Origin: Lachnospiraceae bacterium AM48-27BH
GTDB lineage: Bacteria > Bacillota > Clostridia > Lachnospirales > Lachnospiraceae
Direction: 5' to 3'
Length of the DNA: 54,389 nt
Assembly: GCA_003478355.1 (NCBI GenBank)
Contig: QUFC01000028.1
Location: 1-54,389 of the forward strand
The notes under the pieces are model-generated. The model was not told the origin of the DNA. It worked only from the letters and a program-made list of their open reading frames with translations, and did no database searches. A program made the position numbers and the translations under genes. Numbering within the stretch: position 1 is the first letter of the stretch; every line of letters begins with the position of its first letter. Shown piece by piece: positions 1 through 7,005 of the stretch.

Positions 1-16
1 TCAAACTCTCATGTTA
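1..16 (-). rRNA. 5' end of 16S rRNA gene (runs off the left edge)
   Basis: The reverse complement of the first bases ends in ACATGAGAGTTTGA, the universal start of bacterial 16S rRNA (the 8F primer site AGAGTTTGATC). Only the first ~16 nt of the gene are in the window and the rest lies to the left. The exact mature 5' end is inferred by alignment to the usual 16S start. Two promoters upstream point into it. Confidence 0.85.
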
Positions 17-221
17 AAAGTTTGTATCCGGGTTTAGAACTTAGCTTGGCTAATGTTTAAACCGTTCTACTGTTGTTTTGGTTTGTTTTTGTTCTGAATT
101 TTCTCATTCAAAGACGTCCAACCAGGACTCTTTTTTATTCGAATTTTCAGGGTTTTACATACTGTTCAATCTTTGATTTTCAAGGTTCTTTGTTGTTGTC
201 TGTCTCAGCAGTAACTCGTTT

Positions 222-250
222 AGTATATCAGATGCTGTTCTGTTTGTCAA
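222..250 (-). promoter_or_regulatory. rrn promoter P2
   Basis: On the minus strand a perfect -35 TTGACA (245-250) is followed by a 17-nt spacer and a -10 TATACT (222-227). The ~200-nt leader between it and the 16S start is T-rich on the plus strand and has no gene. Its position and strength fit the proximal promoter of an rRNA operon. Confidence 0.85.
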
Positions 251-317
251 CAACTTTTTTTATTTATTTTTTTGAACTTTTTGAAGGTTCGTGCCCCGTT
301 CACACGGGGCGAGTATT

Positions 318-346
318 ATAATAGCAAATGTGGAGTTAAATGTCAA
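318..346 (-). promoter_or_regulatory. rrn promoter P1
   Basis: On the minus strand TTGACA (341-346), a 17-nt spacer and TATTAT (318-323) form a second strong sigma-A promoter about 96 bp upstream of P2, the usual tandem rrn arrangement. Directly upstream are T-tracts on the plus strand spaced about 11 bp apart (351-354, 361-365), which look like a phased A-tract UP element. The prophage end lies inside this UP-like region. Confidence 0.8.
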
Positions 347-357
347 TAACTTTTCCA

Positions 358-373
358 AACTTTTTCCAAACTT
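358..373. repeat. Left copy of 16-bp direct repeat flanking the prophage (attL-like)
   Basis: AACTTTTTCCAAACTT occurs here and, identical and in the same orientation, at 35646-35661. Joining the two flanks at this repeat restores an uninterrupted A-tract region between the cvpA-like stop and rrn P1. The site is itself periodic, so the true duplication may be shorter than 16 bp. Confidence 0.6.
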
Positions 374-403
374 AAAAATGTCAACATTAAATTCGACATT
401 TTT
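374..403. repeat. AT-rich inverted repeat at the left prophage end
   Basis: AAAAATGTC (374-382) and GACATTTTT (395-403) form a 9-bp stem with a 12-nt loop right at the element end. It could be a weak terminator for the transposase gene or part of the terminal sequence recognised by the transposase. The remaining bases up to the transposase stop at 530 show no convincing gene. Confidence 0.4.
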
Positions 404-529
404 TCATGTTTTTATTGTTTTGCCGTTTTGCACAATACGTAGCCTGTTTTATTGTATATTTTCACTTTTAGGCAGCGCAATAGTAAGGCTGCCACTGCTG
501 CCAGCCTCTCACGCTCCCTATTTCCGTTC

Positions 530-1591
530 TTATGCAAGCTGCTTTACCTCTTCCTCGAATAGTTCCCCTGCTGAATGATAGCCATGTATTTTGCGTGGGT
601 ATCCGTTTATCCAGTTCTCTATACTCTCTACCTCTTCCTCTGTCCTGTCGTCAAAATTTGTGCCTTTCGGTATCTTCCGGCGTATCATCTTATTTGTTAC
701 CTCATTTGTGCCACGCTCCCAACTGCTGTACGGGTGGCAGTAATATACCTTTGTCCGCTTTTCTCCCTCGTTGATAATAGAACGCTGTAAGCCCTCTACA
801 TCTGCAAACTCGCTGCCGTTGTCTACTGTGATTGTCTTAAATACCCGCTTAAACATATCAGCGCCCCATTTTCTTTCTAATCTATCCAGTGCCGCTACTA
901 CTGCCTCGTCTGTATGGTCTGGCAGTTTAAATATAATCTCGTTTCTGGTTTTCCGCTCTGTCAGTACCAGCAACGTATTTTTTGACTTTCCCCGCTTACC
1001 TAAAACGCTGTCCATTTCCCAGTTGCCGAACTCTTCCCGTGTATCTATCTCTTTCGGGCGTTTGTCTATACTCTCTCCTGCTGCCGCTCTTTTCTGTTGC
1101 CTCTGTACTTTCTTATAATTTCTCTTCTTATTCTTCTTTACTGGCAAATTCTTATTAGACAACTTAAGGAAAATACCCTTATCAATGTAGCTGTATAAGG
1201 TCGTTACGCATACTGTTACGGAAAAGTCCCCCTCTTTCCCCTGTGCTTTCAATTCTCCCAGTACCGCAGCTGGGCTGTAATCTTCATTTACTATTTTATC
1301 CTCTATATAATTTGCGTATGCAATATCGTTTCCTATTTTAAGCTGTGTACCCCTTGCCTTTAAATTTTCCTCTGCTTTCATTTGTGCCTTGTTTGGGCTA
1401 TAACTTAATGTTTCTGTATAGTCGCTATTTCTGTGCATATATTCCCCTCGCTTAAGCTCATTGTATATAGTGCTGCGGTGTACGCCCAGCTGTTCTGCTA
1501 TCTCTATCACGCTATGCCCTGCTTTTTTCAATGCCTCAATACTTATGCGGTCTGTCCATGTCAGCTGTCGGCTGCCTTTCTTATTCGCCAT
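530..1591 (-). CDS. IS30-family DDE transposase (presumed phage recombinase)
   Basis: A 353-residue protein of normal IS30 length. Residues ~10-50 are a helix-turn-helix typical of the family (GVHRSTIYNELKRG). The catalytic triad is visible as D194 (WEMDSVLG), D257 (ITVDNGSEF) and E297 (HPYSSWERGTNE). The family cuts and joins DNA ends at short inverted repeats. The start is supported by the sequence GAGAGGTAG before the ATG, the same ribosome-site style as neighbouring phage genes. This argues that it belongs to the phage rather than being a stray insertion sequence. With no integrase in the element, I infer that it performs integration and perhaps replication or excision. A separate IS that landed in the prophage is the alternative. 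Confidence 0.9.
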   Translation of the reverse strand: MANKKGSRQLTWTDRISIEALKKAGHSVIEIAEQLGVHRSTIYNELKRGEYMHRNSDYTETLSYSPNKAQMKAEENLKARGTQLKIGNDIAYANYIEDKIVNEDYSPAAVLGELKAQGKEGDFSVTVCVTTLYSYIDKGIFLKLSNKNLPVKKNKKRNYKKVQRQQKRAAAGESIDKRPKEIDTREEFGNWEMDSVLGKRGKSKNTLLVLTERKTRNEIIFKLPDHTDEAVVAALDRLERKWGADMFKRVFKTITVDNGSEFADVEGLQRSIINEGEKRTKVYYCHPYSSWERGTNEVTNKMIRRKIPKGTNFDDRTEEEVESIENWINGYPRKIHGYHSAGELFEEEVKQLA

Positions 1592-1636
1592 TTCTGCTAC
1601 CTCTCTTTCGTTCCTGTTCTTTCCCCATATACGACG

Positions 1637-1670
1637 AAAAGCCGCAAACTCTTTTACAAGTCTGCGGCTT
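1637..1670 (-). terminator. Weak terminator or attenuator before the transposase gene
   Basis: AAGCCGCA (1639-1646) and TGCGGCTT (1663-1670) form a stem. On the minus strand it is followed only by a short T-run (TTTTCG). It lies between the HIRAN-like gene and the transposase, so it may limit read-through from the lysogeny promoter into the transposase. Confidence 0.55.
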
Positions 1671-1680
1671 ATGCCTTTAC

Positions 1681-2364
1681 CTATTTACAACACTTTTTAC
1701 AAGCGGTGTATTTCTTCTTTGCTTGGCTTAGCGGTATGCTCTTTGGGTTTTTCATTCCCGAACAGTTAGGCTTACTATGGTATTTTTTGTTGCTACGGTC
1801 TACATATACTGTAGTTTCTCCCGTATGCTGGCTTACGCTGGGCGTTGTGTCCTCGATTACGTCAAGCTCTATATTGCACCCGAACGTCTGTACCCCCCCC
1901 CCAGAAATTTCCAGTATTTCTGCGGTGTAGCGGGCTTTCGGGTACTTTCTCGCTAAGTCCCCCGCCAGCTCTGCCGATAGATTGCCTATTACCTTATCGC
2001 ACCACTTTACGTATGCGGCAGGCTCTCCGTTGTATGTATACTTTTCTACTGTAATATCTTCACTGCCGGACATTCTGCTTAAAATATCCTGCCTGTTTTC
2101 TCCGTCCTCATTATTAAACGTCACGCCTACTACTTTCGTTCTGATTGTATCTAAAATTCTGCCACCAGATACAGCGGCAGGCGCTGGCGTTCTGTTTCCG
2201 TTCTCTTTTCCTGCTCTTTTCTTTTTTAGTCCAAAATAGGCGCATACTGCCGCAACCACAATGCAGCCCACCCCGCCTGTTATATTTCCAGACGGCAGCG
2301 CCGTTAAGCCGCTTACTGCAAATAATGCAGCCGCTGCCAATAAAATTACCTTTTTCTTTGTCAT
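1681..2364 (-). CDS. Membrane-anchored HIRAN-like protein with Cys-rich tail
   Basis: A 227-residue protein. Residues ~1-48 hold two hydrophobic segments with a short KKKRAG linker after them. Residues ~68-155 resemble a HIRAN-type domain (TKVVGVTFNNEDG, then AYVKWCDKVIGNLSAELA). The last ~40 residues (VYVDRSNKKYHSKPNCSG to CKKCCK) look like the small Cys/His metal-binding tail found on some cell-surface or nuclease-associated proteins. It lies in the repressor operon, so it is probably expressed in the lysogen and may be a host-modifying or superinfection-exclusion factor; that role is inference. Function unknown. Confidence 0.6.
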   Translation of the reverse strand: MTKKKVILLAAAALFAVSGLTALPSGNITGGVGCIVVAAVCAYFGLKKKRAGKENGNRTPAPAAVSGGRILDTIRTKVVGVTFNNEDGENRQDILSRMSGSEDITVEKYTYNGEPAAYVKWCDKVIGNLSAELAGDLARKYPKARYTAEILEISGGGVQTFGCNIELDVIEDTTPSVSQHTGETTVYVDRSNKKYHSKPNCSGMKNPKSIPLSQAKKKYTACKKCCK

Positions 2365-2385
2365 AGTAAGCCCTCGCTTTCGTTT

Positions 2386-2582
2386 CTACTTCAATTCTAA
2401 AATTTCATCAGCAGAGGCGTTAAGCTCTCTGCAAATTTTCGCCAGTGTTATTGCATTTGGCGTAAGCTCGTTGTTTTCCCAGCGGCTTATATCTTTCTGG
2501 TATACTTGCAGGCGCTCTGCAAGTTCCTTTTGCGTCACGCCTGCCGCTTTTCTCGCCGTTTTATGTTTTCGCCTAAATTCAT
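2386..2582 (-). CDS. Xre-family repressor (one-base frameshift in this assembly)
   Basis: The reverse strand encodes MNLGENIKR, then in the next frame RKAAGVTQKELAERL followed by a classic helix-turn-helix (VYQKDISRWENNELTPN) and a short tail, about 65 residues, the size of a minimal Cro/CI-type repressor. The break is at the CC of 2556-2557. One extra base there restores a single Xre protein. The ATG is preceded by GAGGTAAG and overlaps the stop of the small gene upstream (ATGA). It is the likely repressor of lysis and would bind the palindrome in the promoter at 2944-2972. Confidence 0.75.
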
Positions 2583-2677
2583 GCCTTACCTCTCTTTTCT
2601 CTTGCCCTCAAAATGAAAGCAACCAGCAGCTTTACCAGTCCTACTGCTACTAAAAATACTCCTAATTTTAAAAGCAT
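2579..2677 (-). CDS. 32-residue membrane micropeptide
   Basis: The frame begins MLLKLGVFLVAVG, is one hydrophobic segment followed by a basic end (LRAREKRGKA), and stops in an ATGA overlap with the repressor start. That overlap suggests translational coupling. The ribosome site is weak (AAAGAG). No function is recognised. Confidence 0.5.
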   Translation of the reverse strand: MLLKLGVFLVAVGLVKLLVAFILRAREKRGKA

Positions 2678-2759
2678 ACTCTTTACTCGGCTTTGGGTTT
2701 GTGTTATATTTCTTATAGGCGGCGGGCTTATTGCCCGCCTGTTGGTTAGGGCTTTCGCC

Positions 2760-2879
2760 CTAACCTATGTACTTACCAATTATGATAAGTATTGTTCCTA
2801 TGATTAAGTCTATCACTGCACTGATTGCCAATTCTTGCCAGTTGATAGGCTTTTTCTTTTGTTTCTTTTTCTTACCCAT
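2760..2879 (-). CDS. 39-residue small membrane protein
   Basis: The frame starts MGKKKKQKKKPINWQ and continues as one hydrophobic helix (AVIDLIIGTILIIIG). A good ribosome site (AAGGAG) lies about 10 nt before the ATG. It is the first gene after the lysogeny promoter. Just downstream are two hairpins (TTAGGGC/GCCCTAA and AGGCGGGC/GCCCGCC) without a clear T-run, which may stabilise the transcript or attenuate it. A Lys-rich head plus one helix could fit a small membrane regulator, but the function is unknown. Confidence 0.6.
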   Translation of the reverse strand: MGKKKKQKKKPINWQELAISAVIDLIIGTILIIIGKYIG

Positions 2880-2943
2880 TGTGCCGTTTCTCCTTTCCAG
2901 TGGCTTTGCCTCTTATTTGTTCTTTTCTCCTTTCCATGATTTT

Positions 2944-2972
2944 ATTATATACCTTTTTCGGTATATTGTCAA
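2944..2972 (-). promoter_or_regulatory. Lysogeny promoter with operator in its spacer
   Basis: On the minus strand TTGACA (2967-2972), a 17-nt spacer and TATAAT (2944-2949) form a consensus sigma-A promoter. The spacer is almost wholly a perfect palindrome, ATATACC-N6-GGTATAT (2947-2966), a typical Xre operator. Bound repressor would block RNA polymerase, so autorepression by the Xre protein in this operon is likely. Confidence 0.8.
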
Positions 2973-3002
2973 CACTTTTGTATAGATTTCTAAGAAAATT
3001 GC

Positions 3003-3038
3003 AAAAAATAGAGGGCAGACAGCAAACCGCCCACCCTC
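3003..3038 (-). terminator. Terminator after the lysis genes
   Basis: On the minus strand GAGGGT and GCCCTC form a stem followed by TATTTTTT, just after the endolysin stop at 3045. It marks the end of the late operon before the lysogeny promoter. Confidence 0.65.
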
Positions 3039-3044
3039 GAAAAC

Positions 3045-4453
3045 TTAAGCTAATCTTGTGGCATAATCTAAGCTAATCCAGCCTGCGCCACTCTTCAAGC
3101 GTCCCCAGCCTGCGCTTGCGCCCTGTCCGGCTTTCACTTCCACAATGGTAAATACTCCCTTTCCTGTGGTTTCTCCTGTCTTTGCATAGTTCGTGCCTGC
3201 TCCCGTTCTGATATTAAGGTCTAAAATATCCACCTGTACGCTAAACGGAACGCCTGCGCTTGCCTGCTGCCCCGCTGCGGTATATACCGCCTTGCCGTTA
3301 TCATCATATACAGTATAACCCGCCTTGCAAGCGCTCTTTGCATTTTCCAGCGACGTAAACGCCTCCAGCTGGCTTGCTGCGTCCGTCCAGCTCTTGCGCA
3401 CTCTGTAATACTTTGTACCGTTTCCTGTTGCATACTTTTTATAGTATCCCTCGCCGTACTCTGCACGCTTTTTCTTTGCTGTTTCGCTCTGGTCTGCTGG
3501 CTTTTCATATCCAGTAAGAACGGCATCAGATGCAGCACGCACGCTGCCCGCCTTTTTCAGTGTGTCCATTACTGCTGTGTATCCCTGCAATTCTTCCCAT
3601 AAAAAGCCCAGCTGCATATTAAGGTCTGCAATGGATACGCCCGCCTGTTTTGCATGATTAAGCAACGCCTGCTTTCTGCCCCAATACGTCCACTGCGCCA
3701 GCCCATAGCCTGCACTGTCCTTTACAAAATTGCCATAGCTGCCATTATCCACCGCTGCTGTATATTCTGCGTCCGTCTTACCCAGCTATTGTTATAGGCG
3801 TTCTGTAAGTTGTTCGGCATAAGCCCGCTTTCAGCATACAGATTACCCATAATACCAGCCACGGCATAAGCATTTAAGCCCTTTCCTGTAAGAAAATTCC
3901 AGATTGTTTTTTCATTGCCGCCCTGCGGTGTTTCTGCCTGTCCGCTGATTTTACGCTTAAACTCGTCCCATGTGTGGGCGCTGGTGTTATATACATACGG
4001 GTTAGGGCAAATCTTGCCCGTTACGTCGTAATGTCTGATTACATGAGATGCAGGCACACCGTATTTATTCATAAGGTAACGGGTAAGCTCTGCCGCTGCC
4101 TCTACTGTTGCGTCCTCAAAATACCAGTCTTTATCTGTTGCGCCCATGCTCTTTGTGTTTTTCTTCCTTACGCACATTTCAATACCGATACTATTAGCGT
4201 TTCGGCACTCTGCGTGCTTATAGCTCGACGCTCCGCAATGCCACGCTATATTAGCGTCCTCTACGCACTGCCATACCTCGCCGTTAAATCCTACAAAGTA
4301 ATGCGCCGACGCATTTCTATTGCCGCCGCCATAATATCGGCAGTTGTCCTCTGCGCCGCCCAGTGCGCCTACATAATGGATAACAATATACTTAATTCTG
4401 GAAACGCTGCCCTTATTGAAATTGTACTTACTTATCTTTCTGTTAATGTTCAT
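3045..4453 (-). CDS. Endolysin: amidase + tail-lysozyme domain + SH3b (frameshifted in this assembly)
   Basis: Restored length is about 469 residues. The first ~165 residues are an N-acetylmuramoyl-L-alanine amidase (Amidase_2): IVIHYVGA, then a central His region and the zinc-site end RHYDVTGKICPNP. Next comes a phage tail lysozyme-like domain (IMGNLYAESGLMPNN, then AGYGLAQWTYWGRK). The C-terminus is a bacterial SH3 wall-binding domain (LNIRTGAGTNYAKTG to GWISLDYATRLA). The reading frame breaks at the C-run 3781-3783. One extra base joins NNSW to TDAEYTAAVDNGSYGN. The start MNINRKISKYN (ATG at 4451-4453) is chosen because upstream residues are unlike the family. It cleaves peptidoglycan for lysis and is paired with the holin just upstream. 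Confidence 0.9.
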
Positions 4454-4531
4454 ATTTCCTGCCTTTCCGCATACAAAATAAGCGCCTGCGGTGTCCCGCA
4501 AGCGCTCTTTGCTGCTATGTCCTTATTATTC

Positions 4532-5020
4532 TTATCTTTCCTGTGTCCTGTGTTCCTCTACGTTGCCTGTGGTGCTGTCCCCGTCCAGTTCGTCTGTGTC
4601 CGGCAGTTCGTCCGTATACTTCGCCAGAAACTCCCGCACCTTTTCCCATACCTTTTTTACGGGCAGCCCGCATAATGCCATATTCTTAAAAATACTCACT
4701 ACCTCATAAGCAATGTAAAGCAATGCGAAAAATTCAGCCACGCCCACGGTATCAAGCCCTAAATATGTACGTGCCTGCTCCGGTATAAATCCGATTAAGT
4801 TAATCTTAATCAGTACGTCGATTGCCAGCATGAATACCAGAGAAATAAGCATACCTACTTTTCTGATAGCCCCGTCAATGCCTGCGCAGCTGTTAAATTT
4901 CTTCTCTTTGATTGCACGCAGCACGCCAAAAACCGTGTCGCACACAATCGCCAATACTACCAGCTGGATAATTTTGTTATGTGCCGCCGCCTCAATAAAT
5001 TCTGTAATAGTCATGTTCAT
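4532..5020 (-). CDS. Phage holin (toxin secretion/phage lysis type)
   Basis: A 162-residue membrane protein with about three hydrophobic segments (IIQLVVLAIVCDTVFGVLRA, MLISLVFMLAIDVLI, FFALLYIAYEVVSIF) and a charged acidic C-terminal tail. This is the layout of the Cph1/TcdE-type holins of Clostridia. It makes the membrane hole that releases endolysin. Its ATG overlaps the stop of the 59-residue gene upstream, and endolysin follows. Confidence 0.9.
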   Translation of the reverse strand: MNMTITEFIEAAAHNKIIQLVVLAIVCDTVFGVLRAIKEKKFNSCAGIDGAIRKVGMLISLVFMLAIDVLIKINLIGFIPEQARTYLGLDTVGVAEFFALLYIAYEVVSIFKNMALCGLPVKKVWEKVREFLAKYTDELPDTDELDGDSTTGNVEEHRTQER

Positions 5021-5196
5021 AAATCCTGCCTTTCTCTTAATTGCAAATTTTCTGCCCGCTCTTTCAGCTCTGCGCCGTCGTAGCCTGCTGTCTGCTCCCA
5101 GCTTTCCAGAGTGGCTATTAAATCAGCAATAAGCCTGCTTTGCTTTTCTATGGTTTCCTGTTGTTCTTGTACTACCCTTAGTAAATTGCTACTCAT
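5017..5196 (-). CDS. 59-residue coiled-coil protein upstream of holin
   Basis: The frame runs MSSNLLRVVQEQQETIEKQ to LQLRERQDL and is rich in Glu, Gln and Leu, probably one amphipathic helix or coiled coil. A ribosome site GGAGCGAG precedes the ATG, and the stop overlaps the holin ATG. Such small proteins are common between tail and lysis genes; the role is unknown. Confidence 0.7.
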   Translation of the reverse strand: MSSNLLRVVQEQQETIEKQSRLIADLIATLESWEQTAGYDGAELKERAENLQLRERQDL

Positions 5197-5220
5197 GTAC
5201 TCGCTCCTGCATTCTGCCGC

Positions 5221-6282
5221 TTAAGCAGCCTTTTCTATGGCTGCCTCTGCCAGCGTTTCTATTTTCTTTCGTAGGTTATAACTGTCGGCGTGTCCTGCGT
5301 GTCCCGTCCAGCTCTGTATGCTCTTTTGTAACTGCTCTTTTGTGATTTTCCCGCTCTCGCACTTCTTGATAGTACGCTTTATGCGCTTTATGCTGTCCTT
5401 TCGTACTTTCCTGTGCGTTGCCCTGTGTTTGTAGCCTACAAAGTCTATACCGTTCTTTGCTGCCAGTATGGTAGTTTTCGGGTTAAACTCTAACTTAAGC
5501 TCTTCCCGTAAGAATTGCTCTATCCGTGCAAGCCAGCTGCGCAGCTGTTCCTTGTCTGGGCTTAATATTACAAAGTCGTCCATATATCGTATGTACGCCT
5601 CTACGCCCAGCTCATGCTTAATAAACTGGTCTAATGCGTCCAGATAGATATTTGCAAATAACTGACTGGTAAGGTTTCCTACTGGTATCCCTACGCCGTC
5701 CGGCATATTGCCGTTGTGGTCTATTATCCTGTCCAGCAATGCCAGTACCCCAGCGTCTTTTATAACCTTACGTATTTCAGTCTTTAATACCGCATGGTCT
5801 ATGCTCTGGAAATAGTGGTGTATATCTGCCTTGATAGCATAAAGCGGCTGGTCTGGGTGGTATTTGTTCCACTCATACAGCCACTCTTTTAGCGTATCAG
5901 ACGCAGCGTGCATACCTTTACCTTTCCGGCAGGCGTAAGACTGCGATATAAACCGCTTATCAAATATAGGCTCTAACACGTTGTTTATGGCGTGCTGTAC
6001 CACCCTGTCATAGAACGGCAGCGCCATTATCTGCCGCTCTTTCGGTTCGTACACTTTAAAGTAATGGTATTTGCTTGGCTCATAGGCAAGGTTTATAATA
6101 TCTTCCCGCACCTTGTCTAAGTTTTCCTCTTTGTCTTTCGTAAAAATTAGTACGTCTTTTCTGTGGCGTTTACACTTTCTGGCTTTGTTATAGGCTTTCT
6201 GTACGTTTCCATAGTCGCCCATAGCCTCTAAAAGCGTAATGCGCCGCCCGTCCTTATCGGTAATGTATCCTACTCTCTTCAA
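5221..6282 (-). CDS. DGR reverse transcriptase
   Basis: A 353-residue reverse transcriptase. Motif A aspartate is D153 (YAIKADIHHYFQSID). The motif VGNLTSQ (201-207) is the (I/V/L)GxxxSQ form typical of diversity-generating retroelement enzymes rather than the QGSP form of many others. The catalytic motif is YMDD (233-236). It has no maturase or endonuclease domain. It copies the template repeat RNA with errors opposite adenines, and the cDNA replaces the variable repeat of the target gene. The template repeat and Avd lie directly upstream, the usual DGR order. Confidence 0.97.
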   Translation of the reverse strand: MKRVGYITDKDGRRITLLEAMGDYGNVQKAYNKARKCKRHRKDVLIFTKDKEENLDKVREDIINLAYEPSKYHYFKVYEPKERQIMALPFYDRVVQHAINNVLEPIFDKRFISQSYACRKGKGMHAASDTLKEWLYEWNKYHPDQPLYAIKADIHHYFQSIDHAVLKTEIRKVIKDAGVLALLDRIIDHNGNMPDGVGIPVGNLTSQLFANIYLDALDQFIKHELGVEAYIRYMDDFVILSPDKEQLRSWLARIEQFLREELKLEFNPKTTILAAKNGIDFVGYKHRATHRKVRKDSIKRIKRTIKKCESGKITKEQLQKSIQSWTGHAGHADSYNLRKKIETLAEAAIEKAA

Positions 6283-6608
6283 GTATTAAGCTCCTGCCTT
6301 TCGCCGTAGCTACTAACCAGCAGCCGTATTTTTTCTCTTTGCCTCACGGCGGGACAGCCACTCTGACTATAGGATATTAAACACTCGGTCTTATCCCTTT
6401 CTAAGTCCTTGCCAGTATTCCGTAGAACTCTGTGCCTGTAATGTTCTCACTAAGTCACACGCCCCACGAGCGCCAATGTTCGTATTGACATTCCACGGGT
6501 AATTGTTGCAATTCACGGCACGAGCGCCGCAATTCGCCCCATTGTTCCAGTTGCCGCCCGCTATCAGCGCCGCCAGAGGCTGTAAGTAAGCAGCTGCCCC
6601 ATATCCTG
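6283..6608 (-). ncRNA. DGR template RNA region (contains template repeat)
   Basis: This 326-bp gap between avd and the reverse transcriptase holds no gene. It contains the 126-bp template repeat plus ~170 bp of spacer toward the reverse transcriptase. In studied DGRs that spacer is part of the template RNA and is needed for cDNA priming. RNA ends are not visible from sequence. Confidence 0.75.
6453..6578 (-). repeat. DGR template repeat (TR)
   Basis: 126 bp match 7014-7139 at a constant offset of 561 with seven differences. All seven are T in the TR and C in the variable repeat on the plus strand, i.e. A to G in the coding sense (TR positions 6480, 6485, 6504, 6507, 6512, 6542, 6551). The TR, if read in the target frame, carries ten AAY codons, the usual design that lets adenine mutagenesis reach many amino acids. 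Confidence 0.97.
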
Positions 6609-6965
6609 CTATTTTCTGGTCTTTACCTCTTCTATCAGTTCGCCCAGCATAACGCCTATTTCTTTCAGCTTGCGACAGCTCTCGCCGTAGTGCCGTGCGT
6701 TCATGGCGCTATATTTCAAATCGTGCGCCAGCCGCAGCAATTCTTTACTTTCCTGCAATGCCGTATCTACCGTGTATAAGTGGCTTTTCGTCGCCGTCTT
6801 ATCCCACTTTATAACCTCTTGCAGCATTTCAAGAATTGCGTTTCTGGTCGCCGTCTGTAAGCTGAATTTCTCATACTTCGGGTACTTCGTAAGTAGAGGA
6901 TAGATATATAGCAGAAAATCGTATATTTTCTGGTGTATAATATCTGTTTTTGTCTGTATGTCCAT
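6609..6965 (-). CDS. avd: DGR accessory variability determinant (Avd)
   Basis: A 118-residue, all-helical, Lys/Glu/Leu-rich protein of the Avd/S23-like four-helix-bundle family (IYDFLLYIYPLLTKYPKYEKF, then AMNARHYGESCRKLKEIG). Avd forms a barrel-shaped pentamer that binds the reverse transcriptase and template RNA and is needed for mutagenic retrohoming. It sits between target gene and TR, its standard place. Confidence 0.92.
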   Translation of the reverse strand: MDIQTKTDIIHQKIYDFLLYIYPLLTKYPKYEKFSLQTATRNAILEMLQEVIKWDKTATKSHLYTVDTALQESKELLRLAHDLKYSAMNARHYGESCRKLKEIGVMLGELIEEVKTRK

Positions 6966-7005
6966 GCCTTACCCCCGTTTATCCGGCTGGGCTTTCGCCC
7001 GCCGT

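Noticed and set aside
73..321. 82-codon frame in the rRNA leader
   Set aside because: It lies opposite the leader and promoters of the rRNA operon, is Phe/Ser/Leu-rich from T-rich DNA and has no ribosome site.
530..1591. Stand-alone IS30 insertion sequence inside the prophage
   Set aside because: No clear inverted repeats close to the gene. The ribosome site matches phage style, no other recombinase is present, and an IS30-HTH relative sits at the other end. It is not fully excluded.
2935..2937. ATG at the predicted start site of the lysogeny promoter (21-codon frame)
   Set aside because: It would be leaderless, highly charged and without family support. The 39-residue gene further down has a proper ribosome site.
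5221..6282. Reverse transcriptase as group II intron or retron enzyme
   Set aside because: No maturase, endonuclease or msr/msd features. The template/variable repeat pair, Avd and the VGNLTSQ motif fit a DGR.
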